Shown one piece after another: positions 1 through 11,621 of a stretch of 64,000 bases of DNA (its first letter is position 1; each line of letters begins with the position of its first letter). Both the position numbers and the translations under genes were made by a program. The stretch lies in assembly GCA_963277665.1 (NCBI GenBank), contig OY728152.1:1185330357-1185394356 (forward strand). The letters are read 5' to 3'. The notes under the pieces are model-generated. The model did no database searches. It was not told the origin of the DNA and saw only the letters and a list, made by a program, of their open reading frames with translations. The stretch comes from Viscum album. Its lineage: Eukaryota > Streptophyta > Magnoliopsida > Santalales > Viscaceae.

Positions 1-3000
1 AAGAGAATTATACTTGTTCCATGGGAATCTTTATGTCAAATCCTTTTTTATAGTTAAAAAAATTATTGTTGAACCATTATATATAATATACCTCCAATAA
101 AATATTTCTTTAAACTATCCTTCCTATATAAAGTCCCTAACAACTATAATGTGCGATCATTCATTTTATTTAATACAATTTTCATCGACAATCATTTATA
201 TGGGTGATATTACATTAAAACGTGAAATAAATTCTATGTGTGGAGTCACATTGTTTTTCACCACGATTTCCATCATTGATAATGTCATGATAATATAAAC
301 TAAATGTTTTCATATAAAATGACTATACCATGACATCAATATAGTGTGATGGAGCTTGTATTCATTAATGTGTTAGTTTATCCATCCCAAGAATACATAG
401 AAAGGTAGTATAATGATAAATATGTAAGATAATAAAATTTTATTAAAATTTTTAACTGAATATTATAATAAAATATTCCACTAAAAAATAAACATATTTA
501 AAAAAATCATTCTACAATTGAAACAAATCATAATTTATAATAACTAATATCTAACACGTCATTATTATATTAGACTAGTTTTTCATAATATTTTTCTATT
601 TTATGGAAAAATTAAAATTTTGTATTTTAAAATTTTAATTTCATTGATTTAAATTCGTTTTTTCATTCATCATGTTAAAATTATTTAATTTTATTCATTT
701 TGAATATTATATAGAGGTTTTCTTAGTGACATGTAAATATAATTTTTTGATATAGTAACTTACATTATGGAATTTTCATGATAGAAGAATGAGTAAATAC
801 TTTATTTAACCATTATCTTGAACAAATACATATTTAACAACAAAAGAATATAATTTTTTACAATTTGTATCCAATGAAGTATTGTAACTATTATTTTTAA
901 TTTACATTTAATTGGAATTTAAGAATATGAAATTTAATTATTCATTTGTACTTAATATGAAATAACTATACATTATTCAATAATAAAATAGTAAAATTCA
1001 CAGTTATTAATATTATTGGAACATGTTAAGAGAAATTAATATTTTTTCATTAAATTTAATTTTGACTTATTTATTTCATTAAATATAATTATGTTATAAA
1101 TAATATTACTGAAAAAAAAATACTTTTAAAATTATAATTTTATATGAAATATTTACATTCAAATTTTATAATACAATCCATTGAATTTTTTGTAATAAAA
1201 ACATGTTACCTTTGTAGAATTTCATCATCAATGTTATGGAGAAAATAATGTGAATGTATTATAACATGGTTATTGATATAAAATATCATAACAATTATAT
1301 ATAATTTTCTTATGGTTGTATTCATGACCTATGATCAAATTATCAACATTATTTGTAATTTGTTTTGTCATCATTCATTGAAAGTTAATATTTAGTATAA
1401 AATATTTAAAAAAATACCATTATAAAATATAAAAACACTATAATACACCCATTAAAATCAATATTTAAAAATACAATTTTCATCTACAATGTGAAATATT
1501 TAGTTCATTAATATGATTATACCTCATTAGGTATATTAAGGTCATTAGAGATATTGGAAATTTCATCAATTGCATCAAGGATTCCAATAAGGGATATTAT
1601 TTCTTCGTTTTAAATAATATCTTCTCATCAATATTTTTATTTTATATACCTCATAAAAATATTTATTATTCTGATATTTCATCTATGAAAATATTTAAAA
1701 AATAATTCTTCTTCTTTAATGATGATATTATTATAAAATTTCATCATATTTATAGTTATAGATATGTTATAGTGTGTTATTCTTTGGGTTGGTTATACTA
1801 CCGACAAAAACAATGATTTGATTTTCCTTCATGGATTAGAATAGAAACATTATTAATGTATGATACAAATAAAATATTAAAAAATATAGAATTTTAATAT
1901 TTTCATTTAATGAATTAATAATATACTAATCATTATTTTTAAAAATTTCAGAAAAAACATTATTGATTATATCATTTTGAACCATATAAAAAAATATAAA
2001 GGAATGAACCTATGACATTATAAAAAATCATAAAATCTCAATACCAATAAGTAAACTAATATATAGATTGTGGACTCATTGACATGAAATGTTGAATCAA
2101 AATGATATATAAAAAATTAAAAAAATTATTAATATAAATAATAATGAAGACAAATAATTAATAATATTATAATATAATAATATAATAAATGAATGTAACT
2201 ATTTACTATAACTGATGATTCCATATAATACAGTTCTGAAAAAAAAATTAAATGAGTCTAGGTATATGATACATGTTGTAATATAATTATTCAACCAAGA
2301 TAGAAACCATGGTATGTGTTCATTGTATAAATTTCATTTATATGATATATATTTCATTTTTTAAGCCGATGTAATTACATCTCTATTATCCTCATATGAA
2401 AATTATTTCTCATTTCATATTTTTAATATCCATAATAATAATTATTTTTTTTATAATTTTTATTTATAAAATGCTAATTTCAATATGGATTATCATCGAA
2501 AATTTCATAGTAAGAACATAATTCATTATGGTAACCTAAATACATATTTAATGACCTGTACGTCCTTATTGAAATAATAATACATTATTGCATTATATTC
2601 ACAAAATTTTTAGTCTAGTACATTAATATATTATATATGTTCTTATTAATATAATGTTAATAAATATAGTTTGGTTTATTTTAAAATATAATAGTCATAT
2701 ATAGGTTTTCAATGTTAAAAATCAATTTGATGAAATTTTATTTTATTTAATTATATTAATATTAATATATTATTATCCACTAATTATTTATGGGTAAGTC
2801 ATGTCATCCCACCCTTTCAATTACCCATGGATTATAAATGAAACAAAAATTTTTCTAATATTTTGAACTAACATACTCTCTTATTTTATTCTTGGAAACT
2901 GTTTATACTATATATATTCATTATATTTTATATGAATGTTTTTTAATAAAATTAAATTTATTATTATGGTATTTTTTATATAAAATTTAAGTTATATAAA

Positions 3001-4336
3001 ATTGATTATAAGTGATTTTTTTAACACCAATTTATGGATTACATAAATGAATATCATTTTTAATTTATACTATATAGAAATATTTTTCATATTATAAACC
3101 ATCATCATAATGAAAATTTGAATTTGAATTTTCATTATTTCACAAAGTAATTTATGTTCAATATTTTGGTGAAATTTACAATTAAAATATAATAACTATT
3201 GGTAAAAATGAATTAATAATGGTAGTTAATTCCAAATAGATTTTTAACTTAGACATCACATTTCATCTAATAGTGATTATTTATTTTCAAGGATTAAATA
3301 TTATGTATTAATTTTAAATTATATTTTAATATTTCTAGATGTTTAATCATTGAAAATGTTATTTCATTTCAATAATATTATTATTTTTATGACCTTGATA
3401 CAAAATCTTTTTCAAAATATTTATGTTTTTCTTAAATATTCAAATCAATCTCTAATAGACCAACATACATTATAATAATGCATCTTATATTTCCTTGTAA
3501 ATGATGTTATGATGTTTTTATTATGGGTGGTCCAACATGGTGTATCATGTTGTATATCTCATGACCTCTTTAATAATGATTCCATATGAAATTGTTAGGT
3601 AACACAGTTATGTATTAGTAATTAATTTCCAACCAATGTCAACATACATTATTGGTCTTAGGCATCACCTGAGATCTTCAATAATTATACAACCCACCTT
3701 CTTTCCCTAAAATGTGAATGAATATGAATTTTTGGATATTTTAATAAAATATTATTATTTTAATGGGATAATTAAGTTATAATTACAAATATTTATAATT
3801 TTATATCACACTTATTTTTTTTTCCTCGTGATTTTCTATTAGAATGTTCAGTCCGAGAAGATATTGATTTTATTCCATGTAGAAATACAAAAATTCCTTA
3901 TATTTTTTATTTCAATGACAAATGTTATTGTTTACTCAGGCTTATTTATTAAGTATTTTATTGATGTATTATATTCATATAATGAATTCATTGTTCATTT
4001 TTAAGGAATTATGGGGATACACATGCCAATTTGATTGTGGTTTATTATATTATTGTTATTTATAAGTATTTTATTGAAATTTAAAATTTTTGTTGTTTGA
4101 GTTTAATATAATGTATTTGGATATTGTTTTGGATTTCCACTGTATGAAAATGGTTTATAGTAACCAAGGGATTTATATGGATTTGGGGTAAGAATTATAT
4201 TTTCTTTCTAGGAAAATATAATCATTTTCTCAAATAAAATTAGTCTTCTGATAAAATCATTCATTACATGTTTTTCATTATAGTGGGATGTGATTTTTAG
4301 ATATATGGTTTTGGGAAACCATGTAGAGACCATGAG
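1..4336. other. AT-rich DNA without recognisable genes
   Basis: I see no coding frame, RNA gene or element terminus here. The stretch is dominated by A/T runs and short TA-rich imperfect palindromes. A slightly less AT-rich patch lies at about 3520-3700, but it matches nothing I know. The stretch ends at the left LTR of the first retroelement. It is probably very old, unrecognisable repeat DNA. Confidence 0.6.
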
Positions 4337-6850
4337 ATGTGAATTTTTTCAATAATCAAAAGGATAGAAATAATTATTTAGCTACTTATATAATATCCAG
4401 ATATTTTTAGTTACTATTTTTAAATATTATATGGAATTAATTTGAGACCTTGAGTTGAGAGGATGTGAATTTCTGAGGCCCGGTGTTCCATGATTAAATG
4501 TTTTAATAATATTAATATATTTAATAACACCCACACAAATTATTCATATAAATGTAGAATAATATCTAAATAGGTGTCTGCATCAGAAATATGATGGAAC
4601 TATTGTGTTCAGAGCTTCAATTCTAGCCTAGGAGTGACCTAACATCTATCAGCCCATGTCATATGTGAAAATTAGTTTTTGGTTTCTTAATAAATAAAAT
4701 AATCATAGTGTTTATTTTATTTTATCATTTCAATGATGTACCAACTCATCAAATATAATTTTAAAATTTTAATTTTTAGAAGGAATCTATAGTTAGGATT
4801 AAAACCCTGGAATTTTCTAGTGGCTTTGGAGAGAGAGCCGGAAAATGATCATGAAAATGAAAGACGGAAGATCATTGATCAAAGATCAGTAGTCACAATA
4901 TTTCATGGATCCTAGATATTCTATGTGTTCATCTTGGTTTATGAATGATTTATCATTATGAATTCGCATCCCATCGCAATGACCCCAAATTGATTATATG
5001 ACCTCATGATGACCTAGAGAAAGTGTTAAGATGATATAGGCAAATGAATCAATGTAAATTAGGATATATTGATCTACAAGTGATTTATGTATGGTTGATC
5101 ATAATCATATTTATGTTCTAATTGAATCCATTAAACCAATTGATTATTTGTTTCAATGGTGAGACTAACTTGGACATCTAGTTTAGCAGTAACCGAAGAA
5201 TATAATTGAATACTAAAGTATCATCCAAAGTTCATAGATTAAGAATGATGGTTTCTAAAAAATATTGATCAACAAGACATGAAACCTAGGGTTACATTTT
5301 TTGTTCCCCCATTGAGTGAAATATAAAGTTTTGGGAGGCAGTAAATTGTCACATGACATGAGAATCCAACCGCTCAATGTTTGGGACCTTCTATGAGTCT
5401 CTGTGTGTATCTAGGAAAGTACACAGACATTAGGTGGAGTACATGGGTTTACTACCTTGCTTATATGCCCCCACAGGGCATGGATAATTTGGTTATGCGG
5501 ATTACACCATGTAATGGAACATGGGAAGTGCTACACAGCTTGACACCAAGTACTAGAGCATGGATACAATACATGAGGGGAACCCATATGGATGGGAATG
5601 CCATGTAAGTAGTTCTATATTTCATGTACCCTCTCATTATAATACATGTTATATTGACATGGCCCATTGTACATGGGATGTAACTAGGGGCCAGGAACAT
5701 GTCGTATGACCCTATTACATGCCATGTATACTGTTATACAAGGTATTATTTTCTTTTCCACTATATCTTATACATGTATTATTAGAATTCATTCCCATTT
5801 TTGCTTCCCTAAACGTTGGTTCGAATCATTTCCTACTCATAAGTGTTCAACACCACCAGCTGGACATCCAAGATAATGTCAGTATATTCCACCAAGAGTC
5901 CTGGTGTTTGATCCTCTATTCATTCTTTGTGACCTATGTAGAGTCCTTGGTATTAATGTGGGAAACTTCATTTAGGGTTGATCCTCTACATAACATGTTA
6001 ATCTGGATGGAGTTGTTGCAATCATCTCATGGACCTGGCTGTGGTCTAAATCTTCTTTATCTTATATCTCGTTATATTTATCATAATATATCGCTCATGA
6101 TGGTTTTTGATGAGTAGTACATAATGGTTAGACATAATATTTTCTATATGACTTAGGACTATGTTGTCATGGATGAGTGCTACATGGAATATTCAATCAA
6201 AATCCCTTGTTCTAGTGTACAATAGTTATTTCATACCTCTAGACAACATTTTGTATTTGAGAATATATTCATATTCAAATTATATATGTCGTAGCTAAAT
6301 AATATATTGAGATAAATATAAATCATTCGGTGTGTATTTATCTTTGGTTTCAGGGTTTCCAACTGAGTATTTTTATACTCACCCCTACATGGGAATTCCT
6401 CGAATGTGACATGTCTTATGCATATGAGTGACCATCTAATGAAGTCCATGGTGGATCAGGGCCAGATAGTGCTTTTTGAGTTTATGTATCCAGATTTGTA
6501 ACTACGACATCAAGTTGAGGTATTGGTACCTTTTTTGAATACATGTTGGAAATTATTCTCTACTGACTCTTTCGTTTCGGTGGGATTTTATTCTATCCCA
6601 ATGTAATTTACTAAACATTACATTCTTATAGTACTTTTTTGGTTTGGGTAGTTGTATTCATTTATTGTTTCATAGTGTTTTGTACATTTCTTAATTTATG
6701 GGATTGGAGATGTGTGTGTGCATGTTGGAAAATAGTAAATTACTCTCATGTTTGTGATATTCCTACTCAGTGCTACTCCCAAGAACCTAACCTATTTGAA
6801 GCGGTCATGGGGAGTCGTGGAATATGGACCACTAGGGAAGGTCATGGAAG
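4337..6850 (+). repeat. 5' LTR of chromovirus 1
   Basis: It aligns colinearly with 11622-14382. Shared landmarks include the block near 4417-4446 against 11649-11678, the 'gttttgggaggc' segment (about 5329 against 12871), and the 'tagagtccttggtatt' block (about 5939 against 13467). Its right end is set by the PBS just downstream. In a working LTR this region would hold the Pol II promoter and polyadenylation signals, but I cannot point to a convincing TATA box in such AT-rich sequence. Two open frames inside (5381-5608 and 5719-6117, the latter 132 codons) are not conserved as coding in the partner LTR, so I treat them as chance. The left boundary is uncertain by about 100 bases. Confidence 0.85.
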
Positions 6851-6852
6851 GG

Positions 6853-6864
6853 TGCTATCAGAGG
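6853..6864 (+). other. Primer-binding site (tRNA-iMet type) of chromovirus 1
   Basis: The 12-mer tgctatcagagg matches the common plant PBS tggtatcagagc (complement of the initiator-Met tRNA 3' end) at 10 of 12 positions. It lies 2-3 bases after the end of the left LTR, as expected for the start of minus-strand cDNA synthesis. The mismatches would weaken priming. Confidence 0.75.
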
Positions 6865-7339
6865 ATGGTCAGTTACACCTTAAGTCCAAGAGTCTAGGAT
6901 ATTTTTTAATGGAAATAGTGTAAATTGTTTCAGTTTCTTCATTTAGGCTCGGGAATATTGTGATGGTGTGGGAAGAAAACCTATCCATACACCAAGACTC
7001 ATATAACATGTTTTTTTAACTTTGTACATGGATGCATTGAAAATAGTGGTACATACATCGTATTGGAATGGTTACATTCTTCTTGAGATATCTCTCTATA
7101 TTTACTCATTGACTGTAGAACATCTAGTTTTCTTATAGGATTCCCTCGCAATTCATAACATCAAAGATACAATAGCTTGATTATTATTATGAACCCCTCC
7201 ATGAAGAGGCTTCGATATAGGTACCATTTACCCATATGTCACCACCATGTAGAGCCCAACCTTACCACCTATTATGGATCAACAAGTGCACCTGTAGTGA
7301 CATAAGATGAAGAGTTCAAGAAATTCTCTCGATGTGTTT

Positions 7340-8060
7340 TATAGATAGTGACCTCTCATGTTCCTAGGTGAGCCCAAACCTCAAGTGGATGAGGAAATGA
7401 TTAATGTTGTGGCTAGAGATTTTCATCTAGTAATGAAACCAGTTGAACAGATGGTGATCCTATAAGCATTCTTTTTACATAACTCAGTAAGGCGATGGTG
7501 ATGTTTGGCTGCCCCAAATCACAAAAAGGTAAATATTTCATGGAAATAGCTCGAGAGACTATTCATAGAGGTGTTCTCACCAGTTACAGTGATAGTTGTG
7601 TGTATAAATGAGACTCTTAAACTCTAGTGGGGTAGCAATAGTTGATGATTATTAATCGAGGATCATCGACCATTCTATGTACTCAACGGATATAGTCTGA
7701 GATCAGTACTACATTTATTAGACATTAAAGAGAGGGTTTTAGAGAGACAGTAGATCCATCAATACACATTGATGCATTCCAACTTATACAGGAGTGATCG
7801 AGTGAGGTTTGGTGGTTGAAATATTCATTGTAGTGAAAGGGCATTCATTATTAGTCAGTAGTGGATGATCATGTGCAATTACCATGGCAGCAATGAGATG
7901 ATGTCAATCCTAGGGACCTGGAAGTGTGAAACATTTTAGGAGGTGATCCCAAGATATAGTATATGATGTTTAGGGTTCATAGTGTATGTCTATTATGCCT
8001 ATGGAGGGCAGTTCTACAAATGTGATGATATAGGACATCTTCCTCGACATTTTACAACAC
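7340..8060 (+). pseudogene. gag: gag remnant of chromovirus 1 with decayed zinc knuckle
   Basis: Gag is the structural protein of the retrotransposon particle. From about 7361 the frame reads FLGEPKPQVDEEMIN, matching the conserved 'F-G-P-..-A-E-W' start of the plant Ty3/Gypsy gag core. Near 7530-7600 comes LERLFIEVFSPVTV, the equivalent of the family's 'W-E-E-F...F-..-Y-F-P' block. At 8012-8053 a C-terminal zinc knuckle reads FYKCDDIGHLPRHF. Its usual pattern is C-x2-C-x4-H-x4-C: the second Cys and the His remain, while the first and last Cys are both Phe, so zinc binding is lost. Stops and frame changes separate the blocks. The start of gag cannot be placed. Confidence 0.75.
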
Positions 8061-8797
8061 ATCATGGTTTTTATAGGGAAATATTGGATGGAACAACCAG
8101 GAAGAGACAACAATAAGACATGGAAGATCCCAATGGTGGAAGATATGGATGTTTTTATTGGAGAATAGAAGGAGTTGGTCAATGTTTCAACTTATTTCCA
8201 CCACCATTAGTAGGAGGTACACACTATGATATGGAGCTGGAGGACAAGGTTAGGGATAGCTACATGTGGTCAAGTAATATGAACAAGTGGCTTCAAAAAT
8301 GATTCAAGGTATGGTCTATGACTTTTAAAATTTACCTTCATCACTTATAGACATATATCAAATAATTTAATTCTCTCAACATAACATGTTTGATACATGG
8401 ATAATCCATAGGATCATTTGTCTCAATACATACACTTGTCGATAACCACTGGAGAAGACTCATGGAGCACACATATATGATGATAGTGTGACATGACCCA
8501 TGGAGTAGATTGTTTAGGTTTGAACCTCTAGGTGGTAGTGTTGATCCTTTTGAAGCCATTCATGGTATGAATCAATATTCAATATTCAATGTCTAGATTT
8601 ATTTGATTTTTACAAATGGTGTGTTGTGTCTACATCAATGGAAGAAGGTTCTCATTTTATGAAAACAACTAGTCCCTAGTAGTATATGATATACTCATGA
8701 ATTAGAGGGTGTGGCCGATTACTCACATTTTGGAAAGCCTTTCCCTTAGAGAAGGGATTCCATGAGTTTTCAGTTACAATTAGTAGTGGCAGATTAA
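8061..8797 (+). other. Gag-pol junction of chromovirus 1; protease not recognisable
   Basis: An aspartic protease of about 100 codons should lie here, between the zinc knuckle and RT. I could not find the D-T/S-G active site or the downstream 'D-V-I-L-G-M-D-W-L' block in any frame. Chromovirus 2 keeps the latter at 31146-31245. The region is probably protease sequence degraded past recognition. The open frames at 8120-8302 (+) and 8341-8559 (-) show no family features. Confidence 0.5.
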
Positions 8798-9590
8798 GAG
8801 AATGTCTTTCCAGAAGATTTTCTAAGTTTACCTACCCATTATAAGATAGATAATTTTATTGTCATAAAACTAGATATGGAACTCATATCATCAACATCAT
8901 ATCAAATTGCTCTCACAGAGCTTCATAAGTTGAGGGTTCAATCGGAGGAATTATCGATGATGGTCTACATGAGGCCTAGTGTTTCAGCTTTAGCATCCCT
9001 CATTTTTTTCAAAAAGGAAAATGGGAGCCCGATGTTTTTTCTAGAATACATGAACTAAAACTTCGTGATTGTGTCAAACAAGTATCCACTATAGTGGATC
9101 GATGACCACTTCAATTAATTGAGTTGGGAACGATGGTTATAAAAGGATTACCTTCGGTCTTGATATCACCATTAGAAATAATATGATAGGATATAATGAA
9201 TACATAATTTAGATGCCTCTATAGTCACTAAAAATACTTTTTGAGGCCTTTTGGTGTTAAAAACTCCCCTATAGTCATCCTGGGAATCATAATTCTAATC
9301 CTTCAAAAATTCATAGACTTATTCAAGGAAGTATTCATTGATGATACCCTTGTATACTCACGATCCATGGAGGAGTATGCCATACATGTATGGATGGTTC
9401 TGAACATTCTCTAAGTGATACGACATTATGGGAAACTCTGGAAGTCCTATTTCTGGATTCAGGTCACCAATTTCTGGGACATGTTTTCCCAATGGATGGA
9501 GTGGCAATAGAATCACCCATGTTTGAGGTAGTTCTAGTGTGGGATCCACCAATTATTGTGATATATGTGAATATATTAATTTGGAATACC
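8798..9590 (+). pseudogene. pol: Reverse transcriptase remnant of chromovirus 1
   Basis: RT copies the element RNA into cDNA. A run of 86 open codons at 8798-9055 starts ENVFPEDFLSLPTH, matching the conserved 'D-V-F-P-E-D-L-P-G-L-P-P' entry to plant Ty3/Gypsy RT. It includes YMRPSVSALASLIFFKKENG, the family's 'F-I-R-P-S-x-S-P-W-G-A-P-V-L-F-V-K-K-K-D-G' block. After a stop come SNKYPL and WIDDHFN (9080-9120), then LRS-stop-YHH (TGA at 9161-9163). The catalytic box is FIDDTLVYSRSMEEYAIH with FIDD at 9334-9345, so both aspartates remain. After a frameshift, GHQFLGHVFPMDGVAIES follows (the 'F-L-G-H-V-x-x-x-D-G-I' block). Numerous stops make it non-functional. Confidence 0.93.
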
Positions 9591-9629
9591 AGAAATTAAA
9601 TGAGATTTGTACCTCGAATCTATATGATA

Positions 9630-10137
9630 TTAGATCCTATGAAATCATTGACAAGAATGATGCATCCTTTTGTTTGGATAGAGAAGTGCCAATATGATTT
9701 TCAGTACATGAGGTGGAGATTGATGGGTGCTCTGATATTGAGATTACCGGAAGAGGGTGCCATGTATGTAGTGTTCAAAAATGAATCAGGGATCAAATGT
9801 TGTAGTGTCTGGATACAGAGGAAAGTGATTCTTTCATATGGTTAATTCGAGTACTTTCCATATGATAAGAACTATGTCTACCATGATCTTGAGTTGGTAG
9901 TGATAGTCTTCAAATTTATGATGTGGTGAAACTACATGATGGGAGAGGGGTTTATTTTATTCTCTGATAACAAGTGTAAAAAGTATAATTTATCTCAGAA
10001 GGTCATATACTTGAGTCTGAGGTGATGGCTTGAGTTCTTCCAGGACTATGACATTGAGAATGTCTATACTCATGGGAAAGGGAAAATCATAGTAGATACT
10101 CTTAGAAGGAGATATTTTTCCCCATTCCATAATACAT
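9630..10137 (+). pseudogene. pol: RT connection and RNase H remnant of chromovirus 1
   Basis: RNase H removes RNA from the RNA/DNA hybrid. Frame 9600-9842 reads PMKSLTRMMHPFVWIEKC and then GALILRLPEEGAMYVVF, matching 'P-L-T-x-L-x-...-F-x-W-x-x-x-C' and 'A-P-V-L-x-L-P' of the connection and RNase H start. The active-site 'D-A-S' is lost: FKNES stands in its place. In a new frame from 9847 the sequence runs EYFPYDKNYVYHDLELVV, then the 'T-D-H-K-S-L-K-Y' equivalent SDNKCKKY, WLEFFQDYDIENVYTHGKGK, and IIVDTLRR for 'V-V-A-D-A-L-S-R'. In this later frame the only internal stops are the two TGA codons at 9927-9929 and 10023-10025, both where relatives have Arg. Not functional. Confidence 0.93.
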
Positions 10138-10397
10138 AATAGAAACTTTTGGCCTTGTTAATGATATCCTTGGTGTATAGAGATGGACTAGAATAGCTAA
10201 ATTTGATTTTTTTCACCCCTCTACTGAAACAACGACCTATGGAGGCAAATATTCACGATACCGATGACAAAACCCAATGTACTTAGATCCCCACATTTTA
10301 TTTTCCTGATGGATATTCACAATGTAGGGAGAACATTATCCAATTTATAGGATCCATAGATGTACTAGTTGAATTGTAGAAGGAGGTTCTATTTTAT

Positions 10398-11340
10398 TTT
10401 CATACATTCCCTTCGGAATTACATCCTAGTGTCACTAAATTGTACTATGACATTAGAAATTGGTTTTGATGGTCTAGGATGATGAAGGTTGCAGCATATT
10501 TTGTTTCTTAATGCCTTATGTTCCATCAATTAAATGATGAACACTAGGTCATAGTTGGTTTAGCTAAACTTTGTTAGTTGATGGAATGTTTGTGGGATTC
10601 GATATTGATGGAATTTATGATTTTTAACCATATAATTCTAGGGGACATGATTCCAAATGGGTGATCATTGAAAAAATCACCAATTCATCCCACTTTTTAG
10701 ATATCTGGGAGAAGAGTTATGTAGGTAGCGTGGGATGACTCTATTCTCAAGAGATAGTTATACTTTATTGTGTACCATAAAGCAATTTTTTCTAACCACA
10801 ATGCACGCTTGACATCCCAGTTGTGGATGGGAATTCGGGAGGCATTTCGAACTCCGTTACAGTTGATCGTAGTGTTTCACCACCCAAACAGAATCTTGGT
10901 TGGAGCGGACAATACAAGCCTAAGAGGAAATGTTGTGAACTTTCACCATGGACTTCAGATGTAGTATGGAGGATTACCTACCTCAAGTGGACTTGACCTA
11001 CAAAAATAGCTAAAATTACACCATTGGTATAACACTATTTTAAAAGTTATATAAGGATAATTACAGCCACCACTGTGACAGATTGACATAGGAGAGTCAG
11101 CAATTATGCACACAGAGATGGTGTGACAAACTACCGAGATGGTGGAGATCACCCAGAAGAAGAAGAATAAGGGTTCATAGTGCCGTCCAAAATCTTATAC
11201 GGATAGGTGGCATAGGTGACCGGTTATCTCTGAAGGTTATTAGGAATTTAAAAATTCTGTATAGAGTAAGCGATGTGGCTTACCTCTTAGATATACCCCT
11301 ACATGTTGATCGGGTAAAAAATTATTCCATGTGTCATAGA
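10398..11340 (+). pseudogene. pol: Integrase remnant of chromovirus 1
   Basis: Integrase joins element cDNA to host DNA. The N-terminal HHCC zinc domain reads FHTFPSELHPSVTKLYYDIR (10398-10457): both His are present. The first Cys is present in CLMFHQLNDEH and the second is Phe. The catalytic core has lost its first Asp (LMEFM for 'T-M-D-F-V', near 10605) and its second (FSNHNARLTS for 'V-S-D-R-D-x-R-F-T-S', near 10790). The Glu is kept in GIREAFRT, followed by FHHPNRI for 'F-H-P-Q-T-D-G'. The C-terminal part reads RVSDVAYLLDIPLHVDRVKN (11256-11315), matching the family's 'V-G-x-V-A-Y-R-L-x-L-P...V-H-x-V-F-H'. Stops and frameshifts occur throughout. Confidence 0.92.
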
Positions 11341-11421
11341 TGAGGAGGTACATGTATCATCGATTGATCGTCATCGATTGGTGTGAGCAGGACATTGATT
11401 TTGTAGAAAATTTTTCTGAGT

Positions 11422-11572
11422 ACCTCATAGATTCGAGGATTGGTGGAAGAGGATCCTGTGTTGGTGAGGGATTACCGCTGTGTGAAGCCTGTGGAAGGAC
11501 ATGAATTTCTATGAGAGCACATCAAAGAGGGTGGATGATATTTATGAGTTGTACCCAGAATTTTTTTTATAG
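11422..11572 (+). pseudogene. pol: C-terminal chromodomain remnant of chromovirus 1
   Basis: Chromodomains at the integrase C-terminus direct chromovirus insertion towards particular chromatin. One frame gives WWKRILCW, then GITAV and SLWKDMNFYESTSKRVDDI, ending YELYPEFFL with a TAG stop at 11570-11572. This follows the family pattern '(L-R-x-K-x-I-P)-L-V-K-V-L-W-x-x-H-x-x-E-E-A-T-W-E...Y-P-x-L-F'. Only two in-frame stops interrupt it (TGA in both cases). The terminator fits the natural end of pol, just before the PPT. Confidence 0.85.
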
Positions 11573-11606
11573 GCATTATTTTTTTTGATTTTTAGGATAT
11601 GAAGCC

Positions 11607-11619
11607 CTAAGGTGAGGTC
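11607..11619 (+). other. Polypurine tract region of chromovirus 1
   Basis: The tract ctaaggtgaggtc stands directly before the right LTR. It occupies the place of the purine-rich 'aaggggagg'-type tract that primes plus-strand synthesis in plant chromoviruses. The preceding 'gatttttaggatatgaa' corresponds to the conserved '(a)atttcgaggacgaaat' segment after the pol stop. Two pyrimidines interrupt it. Confidence 0.55.
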
Positions 11620-11621
11620 AA

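Noticed and set aside
5719..6117. Longest open frame (132 codons, +)
   Set aside because: It lies inside the 5' LTR of chromovirus 1. The homologous part of the 3' LTR (about 13255-13660) does not keep the frame, and the translation matches no family.
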